DNA of 64,000 nucleotides from UMGS1840 sp964537245. GTDB taxonomy: Bacteria > Bacillota > Clostridia > UMGS1840. Below the pieces are notes generated by a model that had not been told where the DNA came from, made no database searches, and saw only the letters and a list, made by a program, of their open reading frames with translations. Of the stretch, positions 9,619 through 16,735 are shown one piece after another. The position numbers and the translations under genes were made by a program. How positions within the stretch are numbered: position 1 is the stretch's first letter; the number at the start of each line of letters is the position of its first letter. The stretch covers positions 5,216 to 69,215 of the forward strand of contig CAZHZL010000002.1 in the NCBI GenBank assembly GCA_964537245.1. Direction: 5' to 3'.

Positions 9619-9655
9619 CCACTTCGTGGAAAAGTGTGGCACTTTAAACCACTTA
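9619..9655 (-). promoter_or_regulatory. Candidate MraZ-binding repeats
   Basis: On the minus strand, GTGG/GTGC-containing boxes recur at 10-bp intervals: TAAGTGG (9655-9649), AAAGTGC (9645-9639), a degenerate one (9635-9629) and GAAGTGG (9625-9619). They begin just downstream of the predicted transcription start of mraZ. MraZ operators in Mollicutes and Proteobacteria are similarly short direct repeats with about one-turn spacing; the assignment here is by that resemblance. Confidence 0.65.
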
Positions 9656-9663
9656 CATGCTAT

Positions 9664-9691
9664 ATTATACACTATTTCTGAAAAAAATCAA
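9664..9691 (-). promoter_or_regulatory. Sigma-A promoter of the dcw cluster
   Basis: Reading the minus strand: TTGATT (9691-9686), 16-bp spacer, perfect TATAAT (9669-9664). Transcription would begin near 9657 and run through mraZ to murG. The MraZ boxes start immediately after it, fitting autoregulation. Confidence 0.8.
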
Positions 9692-9832
9692 GACTTTTTT
9701 GAAAAAAACTTTATTTTTTTTAATATTTTTTTAATAAAGTTGTAATAATTCAAAAAAATGCGCTCCGAAAGCATATTTTTTCAACATTTTTTGTTACAAA
9801 TCAATAACATTTTAAAATTTTTCAAAAAAGTA

Positions 9833-9861
9833 TTGACAACCAAAAAAATGTGTGCTATATT
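9833..9861 (+). promoter_or_regulatory. Sigma-A promoter of the lacI-sugar operon
   Basis: TTGACA (9833-9838), 17-bp spacer, TATATT (9856-9861) preceded by TG one base upstream (extended -10). Transcription would begin near 9868, inside the first LacI-type operator. Confidence 0.85.
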
Positions 9862-9864
9862 GTG

Positions 9865-9878
9865 TGTAAACGATTACA
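9865..9878 (+). promoter_or_regulatory. LacI-type operator O1
   Basis: TGTAAACGATTACA, a near-palindrome with the central CG typical of LacI/GalR operators. It overlaps the predicted transcription start, so binding would block initiation. Confidence 0.8.
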
Positions 9879-9908
9879 CAAAGTCGTTTTATATTTTTTT
9901 AAAGAAAA

Positions 9909-9922
9909 TGTAATCGTTTACA
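9909..9922 (+). promoter_or_regulatory. LacI-type operator O2
   Basis: TGTAATCGTTTACA, the exact reverse complement of O1. The centres are 44 bp apart (about four helical turns), a geometry compatible with cooperative binding or a short loop. Lies between the promoter and the lacI start. Confidence 0.8.
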
Positions 9923-9942
9923 TTCTCTAAAATACTGAGGAG

Positions 9943-10929
9943 ATGGTACTTATTAACATAAGTGAAATCGCAAAACTTGCTAAGGTAAGCGTGGCAACGG
10001 TTTCCAGAGTAATAAACAAAACAGGACCTGTTGCCCCGAAAACAAAAGAAAATATAGAAAAGATAATAGAGAAATACGGCTATGAGCCAAATCTTCTCGG
10101 AAAGCACCTGAGAAAAAAGGAAACTCGCATTATTCTTGTTGTTCTTACTACGATTGTAAATTCATTCTACGCAAAAGTAGTAGATGCTATGGACAAAAAA
10201 GCAAAAGAGCACGGTTATAATATTGTTTTGTGTACAACAAATGATGACCGTGACACCGAGCAATCATATTTAAATCTTTTAAGAAACGGATTGTGTGACG
10301 GATGTATTATTCTCAACACAACCATGACAAAAGAAGAAATGCACGAAATGCTTGAAAGATATAATATTGTACAGTGTAACGAATACATAGACGACTCATA
10401 TCCTTATATATCCATAGACAACAAAAAAGCAGCATACGACGCTGTGAGCTACCTTATAAAAACAGGCAGAAAGAAAATTGCATACTGCGGAGTAATAAAT
10501 CATTTTATATCTTCAAAGCACAGATATGCAGGCTATGTGCAAGCGCTTAAGGATAACGACATTAAACATGATAAGAGCATTATTTTTGACGGAAACTACG
10601 GTTTTCGGTCTGCTTCCGAGCTTACAGAAAAGCTTCTCAAATCAGGCGCAGAATTCGACGCTTTGTTTGCAATCTCGGACAGAATGGCGGCAGGCGCTAT
10701 GAGCGCAATAATAAATTGCGGCAAAAAAATCCCTGATGATATTGCTGTTATGGGATTTGATAATGTTCATCTTTCCTATATGGTTACACCTGCGTTAAGC
10801 ACCGTTGCACAGCCTCAGGCTGAAATGGGAGAAGCGGCATTTATGGCACTCCTTGACAAAATGTCAAAACAAACATACGAAAAAAAAATACTTAATCATA
10901 AATTAATAATAAGAAAATCAACAGATTAA
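9943..10929 (+). CDS. LacI/GalR-family transcriptional regulator
   Basis: Sugar-responsive repressor: N-terminal helix-turn-helix ISEIAKLAKVSVATVSRVIN with hinge helix region, then a periplasmic-binding-protein-like effector domain ending near IIRKSTD. 328 residues. It heads the operon and carries two operators in its leader, so it probably represses itself and the five genes behind it. The ATG at 9943 directly abuts the GAGGAG ribosome binding site, an unusually short spacing. An ATT nine bases after the AGGAG (9952) would give the more typical N-terminus MNISEIAKLA, so the true start is uncertain. The effector is unknown; presumably a metabolite of the operon's substrate. Confidence 0.92.
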   Translation: MVLINISEIAKLAKVSVATVSRVINKTGPVAPKTKENIEKIIEKYGYEPNLLGKHLRKKETRIILVVLTTIVNSFYAKVVDAMDKKAKEHGYNIVLCTTNDDRDTEQSYLNLLRNGLCDGCIILNTTMTKEEMHEMLERYNIVQCNEYIDDSYPYISIDNKKAAYDAVSYLIKTGRKKIAYCGVINHFISSKHRYAGYVQALKDNDIKHDKSIIFDGNYGFRSASELTEKLLKSGAEFDALFAISDRMAAGAMSAIINCGKKIPDDIAVMGFDNVHLSYMVTPALSTVAQPQAEMGEAAFMALLDKMSKQTYEKKILNHKLIIRKSTD

Positions 10930-10960
10930 AATTTTTTTAAAAAATCGGAGGAAAAAGAAA

Positions 10961-12043
10961 ATGGAAAAGAAGTTAAGAGTTGGTATCATTGGCTGCGGAG
11001 GTATTGCAAACGGAAAGCATATGCCATCGCTGAAAAAAATTGACGAAATTGAAATGGTTGCATTCTGCGATATTATAAAAGAAAGAGCAGAAAAAGCCGC
11101 TAAAGATTTCGGTGTTGAAAACGCAAGCGTTTATGAAAGCTACGAAGAAATGATTAACAAAGAAAATCTCGATGTTGTTCATGTTTGTACACCTAACAAC
11201 GCTCACGCACCTGCAACAATTTATGCACTTGAGCATGATTGTCATGTAATGTGTGAAAAGCCTATGGCAAAAACATATGCAGAAGCTCAGGCTATGCTTG
11301 AAGCATACAAAAGAACAGGCAAAAAGCTTACTATCGGATATCAGAATAGATTTTCTATTGAAAACAGATACCTTCACGAAGCTGTTGAAAACGGAGAGCT
11401 TGGCGAAATTTACTACGGAGAAGCAGAAGCTTTAAGAAGAAGAGCAGTTCCTACATGGGGCGTTTTCCTTGATGAAGAAAAACAGGGAGGCGGTCCTCTT
11501 ATCGATATCGGAACTCATGCACTTGACCTTACCTTATGGCATATGAATAACTACAAGCCAAAATCAGTTAAAGGTACTGTATACAAAAAGCTCGGTGACC
11601 AGACACGCACAGGAAACGCTTGGGGAGACTGGGATCCAAAGGAATATACCGTTGAGGATTCAGCATTCGGCTTTGTAACAATGGAAAACGGCGCAACAAT
11701 CATTTTAAAGAGTAGCTGGGCACTTAATATTTCAGAGCCGAGAGAAGCAAAGTGCGTGCTTGCCGGAACACAGGGCGGAGCAGACTTCCACAACGGCTTG
11801 CAGATAAATAAAGTAAAATACGGCAGACAGGTAATTGAGCAACTGGGTTCAGGCGCAGGCGTTGCATTCTTTGACGCAGCAGGTGAAGCACCGGCAGATG
11901 TTGAAGCAAGAATGTGGATTGACTGTATTTTAAATAATACAGAGCCTGTTGTTAAACCTGAGCAGGCTATCGTTGTAACAAGAATACTTGAAGCAATATA
12001 CGAAAGTGCAAAAACAGGAAAGGAAGTTATCTTCAATGATTAA
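10961..12043 (+). CDS. Gfo/Idh/MocA-family NAD(P)-dependent oxidoreductase (first copy)
   Basis: Sugar/inositol-type dehydrogenase. Rossmann motif GIIGCGGIANGKHMPSL at the N-terminus, catalytic-lysine motif EKPMAKT near residue 95, and the family motif GPLIDIGTHALDLTLW with the conserved DxGxHxxD pattern near 175-190. 360 residues. Enzymes of this family commonly oxidise a sugar hydroxyl (for example C3) or reduce the keto form. Good ribosome binding site (CGGAGGA) and co-directional with a ThuA-like gene it overlaps, reminiscent of the thuB-thuA pairing in rhizobia. Substrate unknown. Confidence 0.9.
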   Translation: MEKKLRVGIIGCGGIANGKHMPSLKKIDEIEMVAFCDIIKERAEKAAKDFGVENASVYESYEEMINKENLDVVHVCTPNNAHAPATIYALEHDCHVMCEKPMAKTYAEAQAMLEAYKRTGKKLTIGYQNRFSIENRYLHEAVENGELGEIYYGEAEALRRRAVPTWGVFLDEEKQGGGPLIDIGTHALDLTLWHMNNYKPKSVKGTVYKKLGDQTRTGNAWGDWDPKEYTVEDSAFGFVTMENGATIILKSSWALNISEPREAKCVLAGTQGGADFHNGLQINKVKYGRQVIEQLGSGAGVAFFDAAGEAPADVEARMWIDCILNNTEPVVKPEQAIVVTRILEAIYESAKTGKEVIFND

Positions 12044-12755
12044 TGTTGTAATCTACAACGAAAATGTTCACGAAAAAGAAATTCCGCGCGTAACGGAAAT
12101 ATATCCGGGCGGATTGCATGAATACATAAAAGGCTTTATCGCTGACGATGAAATCAGCGTTACCACAGTTACACTTGATATGGAAAACTGCGGAATAAGC
12201 GATGAGCTTCTTAAGAAAACAGATGTTTTAATCTGGTGGGGACACTGCCATCATGACAAGGTCCCCGATGAAGTTGCAAAGAAGGTTTGCGAATATGTTT
12301 TAAAAGGAATGGGACTTATTGTTCTTCACTCAGGTCACCATTCAAAGCCGTTCAAGCTTCTTATGGGAACATCCTGTAACTTAAAATGGAGAGACGGCGA
12401 CAAAGAAATTCTTTATTGCATAAATCCAAACCATCCTATTGCAAAAGGAATACCTGAAAAAATATTCCTTCCTTGTGAAGAAATGTACGGAGAGTTTTTC
12501 GATATTCCGGACCCTGACGAAATCATTTTTATAGGCTGGTTTTCAGGAGGAGATGTTTTCCGTTCAGGCTGTACCTGGAAAAGAGGTTACGGAAAGGTCT
12601 TCTATTTCCAACCGGGTCATGAAACAGACGAATCATTAACAAACGAATATGTTCAAAAGGTTATAAAAAATGCAGTTCACTGGGCAAAGTGCGAGAAAAA
12701 GCTTGACGCACTCACCTGCCCTCAGGAAGTTGAGCTGCCGATAAATCAGTTTTAA
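12036..12755 (+). CDS. ThuA-like domain protein
   Basis: 239-residue ThuA-family protein (class I glutamine-amidotransferase-like fold). Motifs: LIWWGHCHHDKV (about 65-76) and VLHSGHHSKPFKLLMG (about 98-113), then PCEEMYGEFF. The ATG at 12036 is chosen because GGAAG lies 10 nt upstream; a longer frame from 11988 would bury it in the previous gene. Overlaps the oxidoreductase stop by 8 nt. In Sinorhizobium, ThuA works with the dehydrogenase ThuB in trehalose/maltitol catabolism through 3-keto sugars; a role on a keto-glycoside here is an inference. Confidence 0.85.
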   Translation: MINVVIYNENVHEKEIPRVTEIYPGGLHEYIKGFIADDEISVTTVTLDMENCGISDELLKKTDVLIWWGHCHHDKVPDEVAKKVCEYVLKGMGLIVLHSGHHSKPFKLLMGTSCNLKWRDGDKEILYCINPNHPIAKGIPEKIFLPCEEMYGEFFDIPDPDEIIFIGWFSGGDVFRSGCTWKRGYGKVFYFQPGHETDESLTNEYVQKVIKNAVHWAKCEKKLDALTCPQEVELPINQF

Positions 12756-12773
12756 CGAAAGGAAATATAAATT

Positions 12774-13739
12774 ATGAAATTAGGAGTAATGTCACCTGTA
12801 CTTGCAGGAACACCAATGGAAGAAACCTTAAGCTATCTCCATTCTCTCGGAGTTCAGTCCTTTGAAATAGGTGCCGGCGGTTATCCGGGGAAAGCACATC
12901 TTGATCCTAAAGACTACATCGGTCATCCTGAAAAAGTTCAGGAGCTTAAGGATTTGTTGAAAAAATACGATATAACTGTTTCGGCTATAAGCTGCCACGG
13001 AAATCCTGTTCATCCGAATAAGGAAATCGCAGAACAGTTCCACAACGAATTTGTTGACGCAATGAAGGTTGCAGCACTTCTCGGAGTTGATACAATTATC
13101 GGCTTCTCAGGCTGTCCGGGAGATTGCGAGGATTCAAAAAATCCTAACTGGGTAACATGCGCATGGCCGAACGAATATATTGATATACTTGAATGGCAGT
13201 GGAACGAAGTGCTTATCCCGTACTGGAAAAAGACAGCTGAAATCGCTAAAGAAATCGGTATAAAGAAAATTGCATTTGAGCTTCATCCGGGCTTCTGTGT
13301 ATATAACACAGATTCCCTTTTAAGACTTCGTGAAGCAGTAGGCGATATTATCGGTGCAAACTTCGACCCAAGTCATCTTTTCTGGCAGGGTATAGACCCT
13401 TGTGTAGCCATAAAAGAATTGGGGAAAGCAATCTACCATTTCCACGCAAAAGATACAAAAATTGACGAATACAACACTAAACGCACAGGCGTTCTTGATA
13501 CAAAATCATACGGAGATATACTCGGTCGTTCATGGCTTTTCCGTACAGTAGGCTACGGTCATAATGAAACAGAATGGAGAAACATCATTTCAACATTGAA
13601 ATCAGTAGGCTATGACGGCGCAATCAGCATTGAACACGAGGACGCTCTTATGTCACCGAAGGAAGGTCTTGAAAAAGCTGTTTCATTCTTAAAGCCGATT
13701 ATCGTTTACGAAAATCCGGGCGAAATGTGGTGGGCATAA
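12774..13739 (+). CDS. Sugar phosphate isomerase/epimerase-type TIM barrel (first copy)
   Basis: AP_endonuc_2 (xylose-isomerase-like TIM-barrel) protein of 321 residues. Likely metal ligands: Glu in AFELHPGF, Asp/His in NFDPSHLFW, His in YHFHAKD and Glu in SIEHEDA, the normal order for the family. Members isomerise or epimerise keto-sugars or eliminate aglycones from 3-keto-glycosides. ATG start with GAAAGGAAATATAAATT upstream; 18 nt after the ThuA gene. Function can be narrowed only by the neighbouring redox genes. Confidence 0.88.
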   Translation: MKLGVMSPVLAGTPMEETLSYLHSLGVQSFEIGAGGYPGKAHLDPKDYIGHPEKVQELKDLLKKYDITVSAISCHGNPVHPNKEIAEQFHNEFVDAMKVAALLGVDTIIGFSGCPGDCEDSKNPNWVTCAWPNEYIDILEWQWNEVLIPYWKKTAEIAKEIGIKKIAFELHPGFCVYNTDSLLRLREAVGDIIGANFDPSHLFWQGIDPCVAIKELGKAIYHFHAKDTKIDEYNTKRTGVLDTKSYGDILGRSWLFRTVGYGHNETEWRNIISTLKSVGYDGAISIEHEDALMSPKEGLEKAVSFLKPIIVYENPGEMWWA

Positions 13740-13779
13740 GATAAACAATAACAGGTATTAGTGAAGAGGTAATATAAAA

Positions 13780-14841
13780 ATGCATAAATTAGGTATAATA
13801 GGCTTCGGCGGTATGGCGTCATATCACTTTGACAATCTCGTCAACTCAAAGTATAGCAGAATTTCCGTAAAAGGAGTTTTTGATCTTAACGAAGAAAGAA
13901 TGAAGGTTGCCGAAGAAAAAGGACTTGTAGCATACGAATCAAGAATCGCACTTTTAAATGACCCTGAAATAGATATCGTTCTTATCGCGACCTCGAACGA
14001 GGTACATAAGGACCTGGCTATTGAAGCAATGTCAGCAGGAAAGCATGTTATTTGTGAAAAACCTGTTACTATGTCGTCAGAAGAGCTTTGCGAAATAATC
14101 GAAGCAGCAGAAAAGTACAATAAGGTTTTTACAATAGACCAAAACAGAAGAACAAACAAGGATTTCGTTCTTATGAGAAGAAAAGTCGAAGAAGGCTTAC
14201 TCGGAAAGGTATACCACATCGAATCCCGTGTTGAAGGCTCAAGAGGAGTACCAAAAGGCTGGAGAACAATAAAAGAACTGGGCGGTGGAATGATGCTTGA
14301 CTGGGGTGTACATCTCATTGACCAGCTTATGTATATGATTCCCGAAAAGGTAACGGAAGTATACTGCAAAATGCTGAGCATACATTACCCTGAGGTTGAC
14401 GATAACTTCAGACTTACACTCACCTTTGAAAGCGGTCTGACAGCGCAGATTGAAGTTTCAACAAATAACTTTATAACTCATCCGAGATGGCTTGTATACG
14501 GTGAAGACGGTACGATGAGAATAGACAGCTGGGATTGCAACGGTGAAATTATCCGTGTAATTGACAAGGAAAACGAATGGGCAGAAGAAATCGTATATAC
14601 AAAAGCAGGTCCTACAAAAACAATGGCACCGAGAAACGAAAACTCAACAGAAAACATAAAATTATCCGAGCCTTTGGATGTAGTTGACAGTATTACTGTT
14701 GTATACGACCAGCTTATAGACGCTGTTGAGGGCAAAAAACCTCTTACCATAACAGCGCAGCAGGCACTTCGGGTTATGAAGGTTATGGAAGCCTCATTCG
14801 TATCGTCTGAAAAAGGCGAATGCATTAAAACAAATATATAG
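13780..14841 (+). CDS. Gfo/Idh/MocA-family oxidoreductase (second copy)
   Basis: 353-residue dehydrogenase with Rossmann motif GIIGFGGMASYHFDNL, EKPVTMSSEEL around the catalytic lysine (about residue 92) and LGGGMMLDWGVHLIDQLMYM with the family DxGxHxxD pattern. It clearly differs from the first oxidoreductase, so the operon carries two non-identical redox steps rather than a recent duplication; one could oxidise and the other re-reduce a keto intermediate. Ribosome binding site GAAGAGGTAAT upstream of the ATG. Confidence 0.89.
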   Translation: MHKLGIIGFGGMASYHFDNLVNSKYSRISVKGVFDLNEERMKVAEEKGLVAYESRIALLNDPEIDIVLIATSNEVHKDLAIEAMSAGKHVICEKPVTMSSEELCEIIEAAEKYNKVFTIDQNRRTNKDFVLMRRKVEEGLLGKVYHIESRVEGSRGVPKGWRTIKELGGGMMLDWGVHLIDQLMYMIPEKVTEVYCKMLSIHYPEVDDNFRLTLTFESGLTAQIEVSTNNFITHPRWLVYGEDGTMRIDSWDCNGEIIRVIDKENEWAEEIVYTKAGPTKTMAPRNENSTENIKLSEPLDVVDSITVVYDQLIDAVEGKKPLTITAQQALRVMKVMEASFVSSEKGECIKTNI

Positions 14842-14862
14842 AAACGAGAGGAACTATAAATC

Positions 14863-15579
14863 ATGGAATGTTCATTACAATTATACTCACTTGCCTGCGG
14901 CGGAGTAGCTTCCTTAAAGGAACAAATTAATCTCGCAGGTCAGCACGGATACGACGGAATTGAGTTTGCAGGATTTTCAGATTTAAGCGTTGCGGAAATC
15001 AAAGCCGAAATGGAAAAGTATAATCTCTATTCAAAAAGTGCTCACACAAGCTTTTTCAAGTTCACCGATGAAGAGCTTGAAGAATCTTTCAAATTCCACA
15101 AAGACCTCGGTATTGAATATGTAATTCAGCCGTGGTGGGATTTTAAAAGTATTGATGACGCTTTAAACGCAGCTGAAAAGCTCAACAACGCAAACAAAAT
15201 TGCAAAAAAATACGGTCTTAAGGTTGGATATCATAATCACGCTCATGAATTTGAAAAATTCGACGGAAAATACATACTCGATATCATAAAAGAAAACGCA
15301 GATGACGATATTATTTTTGAGCTTGATATTTTCTGGGTAACAAGAGGCGGAGAGAACGCATACAGCTTTATCGAAAAATACGGCAAGGCTGTTGAGCTCG
15401 TTCACATAAAACAAATTGACAATGACGGCAAAAACTGCGATATTCCGGACGGAATTTTAGATGTTACAAAGGTAAGAGAAGCTGCAAAATACGCAAAGTA
15501 TTTTATCGTTGAGCAGGAATCAACCGGAGACAGCGTTGCAAGCTCAAAAAGAAATGCAGAGTATTTGAAAACTTTATAA
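14863..15579 (+). CDS. Sugar phosphate isomerase/epimerase-type TIM barrel (second copy)
   Basis: Compact 238-residue AP_endonuc_2-fold protein starting MECSLQLYSL. Candidate metal ligands: His/Glu in YHNHAHEFE, Asp in FELDIFWV, His in LVHIKQID and Glu in IVEQEST. It is shorter than and divergent from the copy at 12774, so it likely performs a separate step. Last gene of the operon; ribosome binding site GAGAGGAAC, and followed at once by three hairpins. Confidence 0.88.
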   Translation: MECSLQLYSLACGGVASLKEQINLAGQHGYDGIEFAGFSDLSVAEIKAEMEKYNLYSKSAHTSFFKFTDEELEESFKFHKDLGIEYVIQPWWDFKSIDDALNAAEKLNNANKIAKKYGLKVGYHNHAHEFEKFDGKYILDIIKENADDDIIFELDIFWVTRGGENAYSFIEKYGKAVELVHIKQIDNDGKNCDIPDGILDVTKVREAAKYAKYFIVEQESTGDSVASSKRNAEYLKTL

Positions 15580-15584
15580 AACCA

Positions 15585-15611
15585 AAAAAGGTGCCGTTTC
15601 GGCACCTTTTT
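15585..15611 (+). terminator. Intrinsic terminator of the sugar operon
   Basis: Stem AAAAAGGTGCC / GGCACCTTTTT (11 bp, 5-nt loop), ending in a five-T run. Lies 6 nt after the stop codon of the last isomerase gene. Confidence 0.85.
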
Positions 15612-15660
15612 CAGAATACTGACAAACCCACCTGAAAATGGTGGGTTTGTCAGTATTCTG
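15612..15660 (+). repeat. Perfect 21-bp inverted repeat (hairpin)
   Basis: Left arm 15612-15632, 7-nt loop TGAAAAT, right arm 15640-15660, with no mismatch. It starts the base after the first terminator and ends the base before the third hairpin. The arms contain ACAAACCCACC and its complement and there is no T run, so it is not a standard terminator on its own. Confidence 0.85.
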
Positions 15661-15690
15661 AGATACCAAAAAAATTTTGGTATCTTTTTT
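15661..15690 (+). terminator. Second intrinsic terminator
   Basis: Stem AGATACCAAAA / TTTTGGTATCT (11 bp, AAA loop) followed by TTTTT. Third hairpin in the tandem array between the sugar operon and miaA. Confidence 0.8.
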
Positions 15691-15700
15691 ATTTTCTCTA

Positions 15701-15745
15701 TTTACATTTACATAATTTTATGTTACAATATAATTGTATTATAAT
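15701..15745 (+). promoter_or_regulatory. Promoter region of the miaA-divIVA run
   Basis: TTTACA (15701-15706), 17-bp spacer, TACAAT (15724-15729) with an extended TG. Alternatives sharing the same segment: TTTACA (15707-15712) with TATAAT (15729-15734), and a further TATAAT at 15740-15745. One or more of these probably starts miaA transcription. Confidence 0.65.
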
Positions 15746-15773
15746 GAACATTTTTGTATGGCAGGTGGAATTT

Positions 15774-16718
15774 TTGGGTTTTTCTGATATTAAAAACAGC
15801 GTTATAGTGATTGCAGGGCCGACTGCATCGGGTAAGTCCGCAGTTGCAATAGAAACTGCAAAAAAACTGAATACAGAAATTATTTCTGCCGACTCAATGC
15901 AGATTTATAAAGGTCTTGATATAGGTACTGCAAAGGTGACTGAAGCTGAAACAGACGGAATTATTCACCATATGATTGATATTATTGAAGCCGACTGCCC
16001 TTTTAATGTAAACGATTATTCAAATATGGCAACAGAAATTATAGAAAAAATTCACCAAAAGGGAAAAATCCCGATAATTGCAGGAGGAACAGGACTTTAC
16101 ATAAATTCAGTTATATACAATTTCAATCTTCAAAAAGCCGAATCTGACGAGCTTTTACGCGAAGAGCTTACAGAAATGTATGAAAAAAACGGCGGAGAAT
16201 ATATGCTTTCTTTATTAAGAGAGTTTGACCCCGAAACAGCGGACAGGCTTCACCCGAATAACCACAGAAGAATTATACGGGCAATTGAAATGTACAAAAC
16301 TTCAGGAATAACGATGAGTGAGCAGCTTGAAATAACAAAAAAGACCAAAAACAAGTTCAATGTTAAATTTTTTGTTTTGAATACAGACAGAGAAATCCTG
16401 TATGACAGAATAAACAGGCGTGTTGATAAAATGCTTGAAAACGGTCTTTTAAATGAGGTTGACAGTCTTTTAGAAAAAGGTATACCTGAAGATACTACCT
16501 CAATGCAGGCGATAGGCTATAAAGAAATTCTTCTTTATAAAAAAGGTCTTATCACCCTTGAAGAAGCAATCGACAAAATAAAAATGGAATCAAGGCGTTA
16601 TGCAAAACGCCAGCTTACATGGTTCAGAAGAAACGAAGAAGCTATCTGGATAGACACAAGGGATTTTTGCGATAATCCTGAAAAAATAGCAGAATACATC
16701 ACAAATTCACTAAGTTAA
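15774..16718 (+). CDS. miaA: tRNA dimethylallyltransferase MiaA
   Basis: Adds an isopentenyl group to N6 of A37 in tRNAs reading UNN codons. P-loop GPTASGKS (about 15-22), SADSMQIYKGLDIGTAK, the DxxEP-like ADCPFNVNDYS and GGTGLYI motifs, and C-terminal RRYAKRQLTWFRR. TTG at 15774 is chosen as start because AGGTGG sits 5 nt upstream, giving 314 residues; an upstream ATG would add 18 unlikely residues. Start of a co-directional run reaching divIVA. Confidence 0.93.
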   Translation: MGFSDIKNSVIVIAGPTASGKSAVAIETAKKLNTEIISADSMQIYKGLDIGTAKVTEAETDGIIHHMIDIIEADCPFNVNDYSNMATEIIEKIHQKGKIPIIAGGTGLYINSVIYNFNLQKAESDELLREELTEMYEKNGGEYMLSLLREFDPETADRLHPNNHRRIIRAIEMYKTSGITMSEQLEITKKTKNKFNVKFFVLNTDREILYDRINRRVDKMLENGLLNEVDSLLEKGIPEDTTSMQAIGYKEILLYKKGLITLEEAIDKIKMESRRYAKRQLTWFRRNEEAIWIDTRDFCDNPEKIAEYITNSLS

Positions 16719-16735
16719 CAGAAAGGATTACATAT

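Noticed and set aside
9460..9672. A 70-codon minus-strand frame in the mraZ leader
   Set aside because: It spans the predicted -10 element and the MraZ boxes, so it would begin upstream of the transcription start, and it has no ribosome binding site.
15612..15660. Middle hairpin as an ordinary terminator
   Set aside because: It has no T run on either strand beyond the arms and lies between two complete terminators.
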